DNA of 64,000 nucleotides, from positions 186,378-250,377 of the forward strand of contig QJNS01000743.1 in NCBI GenBank assembly GCA_004154925.1, in the 5' to 3' direction. Below the pieces are notes generated by a model. The model was not told the DNA's origin. It made no database searches and saw only the letters and a program-made list of their open reading frames with translations. Below are positions 49,501-60,900 of this stretch, in pieces (position 1 is the first letter of the stretch; every line of letters begins with the position of its first letter). The stretch comes from Monosporascus cannonballus. Taxonomy: Eukaryota; Ascomycota; Sordariomycetes; Xylariales. The position numbers were made by a program, and so were the translations under genes.

Positions 49501-51243
49501 TCGAGCCTGAAGCTGTTAAGTAGATGTTTCCTAAACGCTGGTCGACATTTTGACAGTATTAAATATTACTCAGAGTTTGACGGTACTATTGAATAAGAGC
49601 TTATAACGTATAACGGCTAGGCGGTTTAATTAACTATTAAACCTTAAGTCGACCGGTTTATGTTAACAGAAATATCGTGGAAATCTGAATAATAAATATA
49701 ATAACGTATTACGTCTTATAATACCAAAAATACTTTAAATAACGATATTATATTATAAATAATTAATATTAATAAATAATTTGCTATAAGTTAAAGTTTT
49801 TTAAATTATTAAAAGAATAAACGTATATATTTTGATTTTTTTATTATTGTTTATTTTTATTTAATAAAGCCTTATTAAACGGTTACTTAATGTTGCTTAG
49901 TCGTACTTAGTTATGCTTAGTCGTGCTTAGTTGAGACCTGCTGAGCACTGATTACATAACCCTGAACTAGCGTAGCTTTGTGATCTTGGCTGGACCGTTT
50001 TCGCAGGTCCAGCTGGCTTGGGTTGTAACATATAGGAGAACTTTTTATCCGGCTTAAATATGGAAAAAGTATAATGAATTAATTATTCACATAATACTTT
50101 ATAATAAAGGTTAGGATTAATTAAGCGTTAGGTTTTTATACTAATAAATATAGTAATTATTAATATAAAACGGCGCAAACCACTTAAATAAACGTAATAG
50201 AAAAACTAGACAATGAATACTTATTACTTGTTATTTATTTATAAAATTAAATTTAACTGCCATTTATTGTTATAACAGAATTCTTTTTAATTTTTGGTAT
50301 CGAAAAAGTTTATTATTAACCGATTAAGAAATCGAGTACATTAATAACAACTACATCACAAACAAATTAAGTTTAAAATAGAGTTAAAATTTTGATAAAT
50401 ATATTCGAATGTATACGAAAAAAAATAAACGGTTTTTTAATTTTCGATAATTACAACAGTTATTGTTTAAAATGGTTGGAAAAATATTTCATAAATAACG
50501 GTATTATGACGATTTAAATGCTGGCTTATTTTTTTTTGGGATCGACTTTAACTTTGTAATATATTTTTCATTTTATTTTAAACTATATTTATTTGTTCAA
50601 TACCTGAAACTTAATATAATGATACTGTATTTATATCGTGAAAAAAATCCTTTCCGGGTTTTACGATACGTTTAAATTTACTATGCCATCGAACAAGATT
50701 ACATCTCGATTTCAAAAAAAATTATTTTATTTAATTTAAGCAATATTTTCTGTGATTTATTTTTTCATATATATTTGTACCCACCGTCTTATCGTTTATT
50801 TTGATTGGTTTTATATTTCCTCTCCCGTAAGAACACTTAGAAATAGCCGTAAAATAACGAGGTAAAAACGTTATTTCCAAAAGAAGGAGATGAAAAAGTA
50901 CTATAGTAATTCGCTAATAAAAAGTGATTTGTTACTTTTGCACCAAAACGATTTTTCGAAGAAAAAAACTATTGAATTACATAAAACTAATAATAATACT
51001 TTGATTGAAAATTAAAAAATTAACCGTTGTAAAAATATTAAAGCGAAAAAACAGAACTATTACGTGTGTAGTAAGCCCGGACATAATATACGGATTTAGA
51101 AAAAAACTATATGTTCAACAGGAACAAATCCGATTAACTTGAATTAATTTAATATATTATTGTTCTCCAACTCCGACTTATTGTTAAAAGGAGCTAAATA
51201 TACTGGCAAATTTGTTTAAACTGCAAGCTCGTATAGTTTGTTA

Positions 51244-52397
51244 ATTTATATAACTGTAAAACAAAATTAATAGTTTATAAGCATATTGATTTTAAGTAAT
51301 TCATATTTTAAAGTTAAAATTTATTAAAGGTTTCTACAATTGTTTTAAAGAATGACAGGATGATATAAATTAAAAATTATATAATATATTATAACTGTTA
51401 TTTGTACGCTTTGGTAAATTCATGCTTTTATTAAATTCTCTTCACCTTTTTTTTTCAGAAACGTTAAATTATTCTTATCTCGAATAACTAGATAAATTAC
51501 CTTTCGTAATATCTATTAGTATTATTTCTGAAAACACATTTTGAAAGTTTCCACTCGTTATTATCTTTCATTTTCAATTTCGTAAAAAACTTTTTACACA
51601 ATTTTATATTTTTTCTGTTTAAATTCTCATAAAGACGAACCACTCTTATTTTCGCGCATTAAATCTTATTCGAAAACTCAAAAGCAAATTAATTTTTAAG
51701 GAATTTCTTTTTTAAAAAATCGATTTAAATATTCACAGTTTTCTTTCAGCTGGTGACTTAATAAAATTAAAGTACTATAAAAATTACGACTTCATTAACA
51801 ATGTAATCAAAATGGATTACCTATAGTGCATTTCTAGAATTCCGTAATATATCAGCGTAATTAATTATAACTTAAAAACTACAAAATAATCGACTCGTCA
51901 AATTATCGAAAATTTACAAACTATTTTATGCGTATTTAAGTTTGACTTTAAAATTTAATTTCAAAATTTACATTTAAGGTTTATTTTTTAAAGCCAATTT
52001 TTATAGTTTACGAACGAAAGTTTAAAATTTTAAGCTTATCGAACCGTAGAACTAAGAAGTATAAAATTTATTAAAATGTAAATTTATCGATCACTACGTA
52101 TTAGTACCTTATAAATTATTGTTTGACGCATTTAAAATATAATTTATTAAGTAAAATATAATTGATTTGAATTATAAAAATTATTACAGAGTTATGATTA
52201 GAAAATAATCAGTATGACATTAATTATATTAATTAGATGATGTTATAATTTTCTATATATTTAACTTAGCCTGGATAATAAGTGTTAAACTCAGATTTGC
52301 CTTATATTGTTATATAAATCGAATTAGGAAGCCATAGGTTTTTATAATTATAATAATATAGATATTTATATATTACGTATTATATACAGTCCCAAGC
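51244..52397. other. AT-rich spacer, nothing identifiable
   Basis: AT-rich DNA between Pg1 copy 2 and the third Gy1 copy, with no recognised feature. Confidence 0.55.
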
Positions 52398-52402
52398 TGA
52401 AT

Positions 52403-55400
52403 TATAACGGCTAAACGGTTTAACCATTGATTAAACCTAAGTCGTACGGGTTTATGTTAGCTAAAATATCGTGGGAATCTAAGTAATGGGTATAATAATA
52501 TATTACGTCTCGTAATATCAAAGGGGTTTTGAGTAACGATATTTTATTGCCAGCTAATATTATTTAAACTTATGGAAATAATAAGCGTATATTTCTTCAT
52601 TATGGCTTAAGATACGTAAGCGGCTTAAAGGGCTTAAAATGCTTAGCACTTTGAAACCTTTAAGCAAATTACGTAATGTCTTAGTTTGGGTCGGATTTAG
52701 TTTTTCTTATAACCCTAACCGTTTGTAAGAAAACTAAGACCGTTAGGTTATAATACGATTTTTCCTTTTTTAGGATTTTTTGTCCTTAAAAATAAAATGG
52801 TTTATTTGTTATTTTAGGTAAATAACCTTTTTTTCATATTTATTATATCAGGTCGTATTAAAAAATGTCGTTTTCGTAAGTATATTAACGTTTTGATTTT
52901 TTTAAAAAATGTATTAAACGTTTTGGTTTCAAAATGTTTTTTTGTTTTCGTTATAAAAAGAAAAGCGTAAAATGCAACGTCGTTCGGGGGTCCTTAAAAT
53001 GTACGTAATATATTTATTATAGCGCCCCTTATAATGTTTTCGGTTCCTTTAAGATTAAATATCAAAAACTTTTGCACGAAAAAGACCGTTTAAAACGTAA
53101 AAAAAAAGTAAGTTCGTAAAACGTTACGAACTGCTATTAACCAACTGGAGCGTTTGTAAAAACAAAAATAATTATTTCGTTACCATAATATCGAAATTTT
53201 CGTTACAATATTAAAAGTACGAAAACTATAAAGGAATTTAAACGTTTGAAAAAAGAATAAGAATAATTGGAAATTGCCGTCGTAACTGTTACGTTAACAA
53301 AGGCCACGTTTCCCCGCCGGCTGGTTTAAGGTCGATATTATTAATTGGTCAACCGTTACCTGGGGTGCGTCTGTCGTTATTAGTAAAAGTTCTTTTATAA
53401 ACGCTAGGCGTTTATAAGATTTTTGGCTAGTTCCTAGGTATTTTCGAAATCTGGGTGCTTTTTCCATTTAATCAGGTCCTGCGTAAATCCGTTTTTTTAT
53501 GTCGAATATCTTTTCCATTTTATATATTTATTTATCTTTCACATTTCCGTGATTTTGTGCTATGTATATTTTTATGGCATCTGTTACTAATTTATGCATG
53601 GAAATATGGAAAATTGGATGGTATTTAATCTTTGGTAAAAGTTTTAACTAATAATTGTTTTCTGAAATTTTCTTAACGATTTTGTGTAAACCGATATTAT
53701 TGAAATCGAGTTTTTTTGCTGTGTTTTTTTATTTGAATGTTTTTGGTAGCAAGGTAAACCATTTTCCCCTTTTCGAAAGTTAATCCCTTTAACCGTTTTT
53801 CGTTGTAATATTTGTTTATCTAGTTTTGTACGAATTCTAATTCCGTTTCTATTTCCTGGTACAATTATCTTAACAGCTTTAACGTAAGAATTACTTTAAC
53901 GTTAATAGGTTTATCGTACGTATTTTTGTAATAATTTAATATAAATCGAAAATTTACGTATGCTAAATTATTTTAATATTTCCGTAATAATTGGTATTAT
54001 AAGTTAACAAGGAAACAGGTAATTTTTTAACCTAATTATTTTGTTTATAATTAATGCAATACTACATGTATATTTCGAATATCTAATTTAACCGTTTTCT
54101 TTATCTGTCCGTCTAAAGTTTAAATGTGCTGGATAACTTATTATTCAAATTAATTTGTGATATAAAACTTTGCCAAAATTTCGAGGTAAACGTAATTTCT
54201 ATATTTGAGATAATTTCGTATAATAATTTATATATACTGAACGTATATTTGAAAAAGATTTATGATGTTTATTCTACAATAATATTTATATAATAAAGTA
54301 AGAAATAAGAAAACTTCGTAAATTAATTAACGATAATGAAAATACTGTCGTAATATACTTCTGTCGCTGGATTTTCGGATAAAATGAGTTTAATAATGAA
54401 ATCTAAAATAACCGATTTCCATTGTTTTTTCTGATACTGGTAACGGTTGTAGTTTTCCGTATGGCTTATATCGATATGTACGTTAAAATCGTTTTAGGGT
54501 TTTATGAATCTCTGAATGTTTATATAGCTGATATTTATATATGTCGTGTACTAGGTTTATTTGGTGTTTTTCCAGAACCTGGAATTTCTTGGGTCTTTCG
54601 TTTTCAAGTAAATTATTATTATATTTTTTGAATTTTTCCTGTATATCGTATGGTATAGCCCGTATCGTCACAATCTGGCGTAGGTGTAGGAATCTTTTTA
54701 GTATAATGTCAAAAACTATGTATTTAACCTTTACCAGCTTTTTTTTCGAAGTTTGGTTGCTTATTTAAGGTATCGGCTTTGCTATTTTTGAGCCTTTTTT
54801 ATGAATAATAACGAAGTCGAAATTCGCCATTTTTTTACATATTTTAATTATTGTTTTATAAGTTTTCTGGTCGTGGTGAAACGGGTAAAATTTTGGTAAT
54901 CCGTATAAATTTTGACCTGATACAAATTTCCCTGAAGGAAATATTTAAATTTTCGAAATACCATAATATTGGTTATGCTTGTTTTATTTCCTATATTGTA
55001 ATTAAGTTCCGTTCGTTTTAATTTAGGTTTAATTTATATAAAAAGAATATAATAAAGTACAATTTGCTTTAATTATTTCGTTATTTTATTATTACGTTTA
55101 ACGCCTAATCACAAATATCGGTTTATAGTTCGATAAGGCCTATTAGGTGGTATATAATTAATATTAGCTCGTTGGTAATTATATCCTTGATTTTTTGGAA
55201 TGCTTTTTTTATTTCGAGCATTTATGTGAATTTTTTTCTTTTTTGGTAAAATTGGTTAAGGGTATAGTTATTTTGCTAAAGTTTCGAATAAATTTCCTAT
55301 AGTAATTAGCAAATTCAAGGAATACCTATATTTCTTTAACCGTTGTTGGCGTCTGTTATTTTGTAACTGCAGCAATTTTTTGGGGTTTATTCTAATATGT

Positions 55401-57950
55401 CCCAGTGTGATAATATGTCCTATATATTCCATTTTTTACGTATGAAACTAATTTTTTTGTGTTAATCAATAGTTTTACGTTTTATAGGGCTTGAAAAACT
55501 TTATAGACGGATTTTGCGTATGCTTTTTCCGTTTTTAAATAAATAAGAATGTTGTCGAGGTAGCATATAACAAAAATATCGAAGGATTTTCGTAATAGAT
55601 AATTTACTATCTGTTAGAAAATTGCTAATACGTTCGTAAATCCTATTAGTATAACTAAGTATTTAAATAGTTTGTATTTCGTCCTAAAAGGTGTTCTTTA
55701 TTCGTATTTCTTTTTGATTTTGATAAGGTAATATCCATTTTTAAGGTCGAATGTTATAAATTATTTAGTTCCGTAAAATCGGGTTTTTATTTCTATCATT
55801 AAGGGTAATAATATTCCATTTTTAATAGTCATATTATTCAGTTGTCGATTGTTAACCATGAATCGTGTTTTTTTAAGTACGAAAAATATAAGGTATTCGG
55901 TTAATAATTTCGAAAGTCTAATTTATTCATTTTATAACCGATTTTCCAAACATCTTTTTAAAAATATATAATTTGTTTTTGGTAAGGTTGTAAATAAGGT
56001 ATAATTTTGTCGAAAATCCTTTTTTGAAAATTATTTTATAATCTTTTTTTTTATGTTTTAATAATTTCGTATCAAGCTCTTTTTTTTTTTAGAAAGGTTG
56101 CTTATATTAATCGTATAATAGTAATATATTGGCTGGATGTTTTATTTTTAATGTTATTATTTTAAATCGTCATTTAGTTGTTATAGTTTTGCTCTAACAA
56201 CAATAATAATACGTCGTATTTTTCTCTAATATCTATTTTTTTGTTATTTTGTCTTTTGAGTAATAAGGTGTTTGTCGTATCCTTATATCTGCATTTGTCG
56301 CCATTTTCGATCGAATGTTAAGATCTCGTTTTTTTTGGGGTTTATTGATAGAATATAAGGTAAACCTTATTTGGCTAGTCCTATTAATTAAGGCCTTATA
56401 CTAGTGCATTTTTGGTTTGCTTAAGATTATATCGTAATTCTCGAATAAAACGATATCGAAATTAATTATTTGGTTTCGTCCTTGGATAAATATCTTGAAG
56501 TAATTAATTTTGCGTAAGAATATTTTTTCGTAAGCCAATTTCTGACTTTCGGTATTTGTCGTTATATAAGGTTGTAATTTGTATGTTCATAGTAATTGAA
56601 GTTCGTTAATTATATCTAGTACAATATAATTTCCGCCCAGAGTTTCGTAATCCATTATTGCGTTATATCAGTATGTTCCGATTCGTATTTCCAAGGTAAT
56701 AAGGTTATTGACGGCTTTTATCGTCATGTTTAAAGCCTTTTTTAGGAGTTTTTCTTAATTTTTCGAAGTTTTGTTAATTTGCAGCCTTTTTATAAGTAAT
56801 TTTCGTTTTTTAATTCCTTTTCGAGTTTGTCGAACTTTGTCTATGTTTTTTATATAGCGCGTTAAGCTGCTGTATTTGACGTTATTGCCGGCGTATTATT
56901 CTTTCGAATTGTATTAATTATTTTTGGTTTTGTTATAGTTCTTTTCCTTTTTGGGTGAATTGTTTTCCTATGTAGTATGCAGTATTCTATTAGGTTTCCT
57001 GGGATTCGTTGTTTCCTTAATAAAATCCTTAAGTGAACTGTCGAATTTTTCCTTTAAGAGCTTTTCTTTCGTTAGGGTTTGTAGTAAATGCCAACTGAAA
57101 ATGGAGATCTATAATGGCCTCCTGGTAATGTTTTTCCACCGTATGCTAGATCAACTCCTTTTCCGTTTGATAGTCGCACTACTTATAATGACAGAAGGGG
57201 TCTTCCTGCGGGTACCGTTATTCCGTTGGCCAATTTCGTAGCGCTACCATTTCGTGATTGTTATTTTCTGGGATAATGGTTCGAATATGTCGATACCATT
57301 TTTCGTTCTTTTCAGTTTGGTTAGGAAAATTAAATCCCTTATGATACATGCGTATAATTCGTTAATGGATTGTTTTTTCATTTGTCGTGTGCGGGGCATT
57401 TTTGTCGTCCATAATAAATAGTATGTATCCTACCATGTCGATGGGGAGTTCCAGGATAAATACTTTCAGTCCAATCCTAATATTCTTTTAACGATTTTTT
57501 AAGGCGTTTTGCTGTTTTCGGACTGCTTTTTGGGCCAGTTTTTAGGCTTTCCGCATCCTTTGTTAGACCTTTCGCCATGGTAGGCCTGGTACGTACTTGG
57601 CCTGGATCATATTAATGATTTTGTTGTTATTCTTTTTGTCCTTGTATTGTCCCTTCGGTATAGGTGTCCAGTTGTCCTGTCGTAGTTTTTTAAGTGCTCG
57701 ATATTTAATTAAAAGCTTTGTGTACCATTTTGCCATAGTTGAAGTACTGGATTTGACTTTAATCCTTTTTCTGGACCGTTCTTAGGTCCATGGGTTCTGG
57801 TGCTGTGCCGTACGAGGTAAATGGTACATTCTTTTTTTTCTCTGATTCGCTAACTGTCCGCCGTATTTAGGAGCGTATTGTTCTTTTTTTCATACGGCGT
57901 TTATACAGCCTGTTATCGATTTTCACAGCTTTCGTAATATACCGATTTAA
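52403..57950 (-). mobile_element. Gy1 copy 3, 5'-truncated Ty3/gypsy element
   Basis: 3' LTR at 52403-52755 (starts TATAACGG, ends GGTTATAATA), then pol and part of gag on the minus strand. The RT active site at 55551-55562 reads YLDN, the last Asp changed to Asn by G-to-A. RNase H end lies near 54,790-54,860. The zinc-knuckle relic QYFNYGKMVHKAF is near 57,710-57,750. Similarity to the full-length copy fades near 57,945, so the gag start and the right LTR are missing. The stretch 56,950-57,850 is visibly less AT-rich than the rest, which creates spurious open frames on the + strand. Confidence 0.82.
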
Positions 57951-59464
57951 ATTACGATATAGAGAAAATCCAGATGCCAACTACGAACTACCATTTTTAT
58001 TTTTTACTTATAAAAATGTATTAAAAATATAAAAACATTGAGTATAATATAATTAACTTTAAACATATATATTGACTTGTTTTTAATTACATTGCAAGCG
58101 ATTGTATGTATTGAGTAGCAAAAACAAAAAGTAACAATATTTCGGTTAATAAATCTTTTAAGAATTGAAAATTTCGTTTTTGCGTATAATGTATTTAAGC
58201 GTAACAATATATTTCGTTTTTATTATAATAATAATTTTTTCAAGTAATTAAATTACCGAATTTGAAAATAACTCCAGTAAATATATCTATATATCTCTAA
58301 TATAATGAAGCATTTAAACAGACAGGTATAATATTTTTAATAATATTATATAAGACTATCAAAATTAAAACACTTAAATTATTAACACGTTTAATGTTAG
58401 ATCTAAGACATAAATAAGAAAAAAAACAATAAAACTTTTATACTAAATCAAACTTGCGATTTAAGATATATAAAGCCGTTTTTAAATAGGAAAAATGTTC
58501 GACAAAATATTCAAATATACTTATTGGCTTAAAGTAATGTTTAAACCCGATTTAAAAGCAATAAATATTCACTACAACATAATTTATATTATAATGGGGA
58601 AATTTTATTTATATAATATAACATAAAATTTTAGGACATCTAGCTATATACCAACCTGCTTCGACTATATACATATACGCAGCGTTGCTAATTATTTGCG
58701 AATAGTTTAACTGCAAAAAAACTAAAAACTGGAGACTTTTTTACCAGTAAGGTTTTAAATAACTAATAAATAAATTAAGAGACAGAAAATATATATATTG
58801 GTTGTTGTATTATATATTCGGTTTAAACAATATATATATTGCCATTACCTATAGTAAAACTGTTTATAAATATAATTTAAATATGTAACTATTAAAAATA
58901 TATTATGTTTTTAGAAATCTTAAGTCCCCTTAACGTTGTAACGCTGAAAATAAAATGGTCAACTTTAATTCAAAATAACTTTGAAATGTATTTTATAAAA
59001 GCTTCCAGTTAATACGATCCTAATACGAAACTTTTATTTACAAATGTTTAGTTGAAAACGGAGAAATGTAGCGAGAATTTGAATTGTTTATACTAATAAG
59101 CTGTACGTAGAAATAGTAAAAACTCGAAATTCTTGAAGTTATAAGTTAAAAGTAAAATTAGCTACAATTAATTAAAAATGTGTAATAAATGCCTGAAATA
59201 TTTATATTTTTAACACGAAAACAAAGATAATTTTTTAATTATAAGTATGTAGTAGAATTAACTTGATGAGTTTATGCAAAAGACTTAAGCATTAACGGAA
59301 ATTACAGTTTTTTCAATATAAATAACTGCAGCTCTTAGTTTTCTTATAGCTACTAACTAACCAACTACATATAGTCTGTAGTTAGTTAATAGCCAAACTA
59401 AAAGTACAGAAATTATTTAGCAATTAAAAAAAACTAAAAACTACAAACTATATTAACAACCCTG

Positions 59465-59690
59465 TGATGTACGTTAATAATACCACGCAACCAAAGAGCA
59501 CCTCCGAAAAAACCGTACCCACAAGCCGGCCGGATAAAAAAACCGGTAATAAATCAATTACGCACACGATATTTCTAACTAGTTCCACAGCACCCCTAAG
59601 CAGCTCCAATTGTGGCCGACACGGAAAAAAGTGAAGCTCTTAAATGGTCCATGCAATAGGTTAGCGGCCCAAAACACATATAAATCTTAG
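59465..59690. other. GC-normal islet of unknown origin
   Basis: About 225 bp with near-normal composition, including AAGCCGGCCGG and CTAAGCAGCTCCAATTGTGG. No open frame, terminal repeats or second copy were seen. Confidence 0.4.
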
Positions 59691-60566
59691 TTATAAAATT
59701 TTAATTCTAATAGGAAAACATTTACCAACCGAAATACTGGGACCAAAAAAAAATTAAAAGTTTAATGAAACTATTTTTTTAAAAAAAACCAAAGATATTA
59801 TATATAACAAAATTAACTTCTCCGTATTCGATATTAAAATAAATTTAATTTCATATTTTAAATTCAATATAGCTTTATATAAGCCATTCTTTCAGGACTA
59901 TAATATTTTAGTAAATTACTTATATAAAATAGTAAAAATGTTATATTACGAAAATATTTAAAAGTTTTTTTAAATTATATATAGATGACAAGATATTAAA
60001 AGACTTGTTTTAATAAACATAACTAATTATTTAGCTTCGTGTAATAATAATAGTATTATTTTTCATTCGGAATTTTTTGGGTTTAATAATTTGTTTTTAA
60101 ACAAATACTGCGTTGTTATTTTCAACGACAATAATATAGTTAATACTACGATTCAGCGCGAAGCGCTAAACTGATTGAAATAAAATTATATATCCGAATT
60201 TATAATGCTATATTAAAAACGAAAGTTGGTAAAATTCAGAATAACAAAAACGAATTTCTTTTTCCAGATAGTATAAAAGGTGAATTTCGTCTAAATATTT
60301 ACGTTGTTACTTATTAATTAACTATATTAATAAAGTTCGAATAAAGGTAAATTTTTAAAAAAATTTAAAAAATATAGGTTATAAATTCCGTAAAAATAAT
60401 AATAGAGATCATATATCATGCAGTAAGTTAAAATAAAATAAAATTCGGTAAAATAACTTTATTATTCGTATTAAAGCAAATTCCAACTTTTTTATTATTT
60501 TCCGAATGGAATTGTTCCTGGAAGTCTAAGTTTGTTTACTTATATATAGTTGTGTTTTTTTGCCTA

Positions 60567-60596
60567 AAGACGTTATAAGACGTTATGGAACGTTAT
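60567..60596. repeat. Three 10-bp tandem repeats
   Basis: Units AAGACGTTAT, AAGACGTTAT and GGAACGTTAT in an otherwise unstructured AT-rich stretch. Confidence 0.6.
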
Positions 60597-60619
60597 GTTT
60601 TGATAGGAAAAAATAGAAA

Positions 60620-60900
60620 AAAAGTTATTTCGTAAGATAAAAAAAGTGTAATATATATCTTTTACCAAAAGAAAACGAGACGCCTTCGTTTTTTTTTTTA
60701 CAAACTTTTCGTTATTTTCTGGCCTGTTGATAACCGATAAATATTTGTAAGCCGCCCTTCCGAAACGGGAAGGCAGCCGTTATTTCCGTGGCGTTCCGTA
60801 ACGAAAAAGCTTTTGCCGTTTTGGTCCTTTACATTACACATTCGGCGGATTCGAAATTTGTTTCCTTTTTTTATTTTGGCCGCTACCGGCAAAGCCCCGG
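60620..60900 (-). repeat. Dispersed repeat with a short open frame (60698-60892)
   Basis: The minus strand is open for 64 codons (NKFRIRRMCNVKDQNGKSFF .. GCLPVSEGRL .. STGQKITKSL). The same residues, with stops, can be read on + at 38,300-38,500. The frame is short, ends in AT-rich DNA and matches no family I know. I treat it as a fragment of an unknown element, not as a gene. Confidence 0.5.

Larger units (their letters stand above)
43277..50030 (-). mobile_element. Full-length Gy1 Ty3/gypsy retrotransposon (6754 bp), RIP-inactivated
   Basis: LTRs 43277-43698 and 49609-50030, both 422 bp. Target duplication TATAA (43272-43276) / TATAG (50031-50035); the single difference is a G-to-A change. 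The minus strand carries gag and pol. The Gag start MSTS.. QLQARIRELEKK lies at ~49,490-49,545. The zinc-knuckle relic CFNYGKMGYKAYKY is at 48704-48743 (Cys and His changed to Tyr by single transitions). Reverse transcriptase has intact YLDD at 46586-46597, within DIFVVCYLDDIFIFLKTEKT. The end of RNase H, ANFDFVIIHKKRLENGKINT, lies near 45,820-45,874. Many stops. No TGG-type primer-binding site directly follows the 5' LTR. Confidence 0.93.
42952..51241 (+). mobile_element. Pg1 copy 2, interrupted by full-length Gy1 (parts 42952-43276 and 50031-51241)
   Basis: The left end aligns without gaps to the copy 1 TIR (TAACGT .. ACTTG .. TTGTTTTT .. AAACA) and the right end, near 51,190-51,241, to the copy 1 right TIR. 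TA lies at 42950-42951 and 51242-51243. The left part is 325 bp, the same distance from the end as in copy 1 to the matching point (39,026-39,030, TATAC). After the Gy1 insertion the sequence resumes with TATAGGAGAACTTTTTATCCGG, matching copy 1 TATACGAACGTTTTTTATCCAG. The transposase relic includes CVCSKPGHNIR-like zinc-knuckle coding near 51,057-51,100. More decayed than copy 1. Confidence 0.82.

Noticed and set aside
43277..50030. Possibility that the Gy1 LTR family reads on the + strand.
   Set aside because: RT, RNase H and Gag motifs are all on the minus strand, and the Gag start lies next to the right-hand LTR.
56951..57785. Two + strand open frames with hydrophobic translations.
   Set aside because: They sit antisense to the gag/zinc-knuckle end of the truncated Gy1 copy, open only because that end is less mutated.
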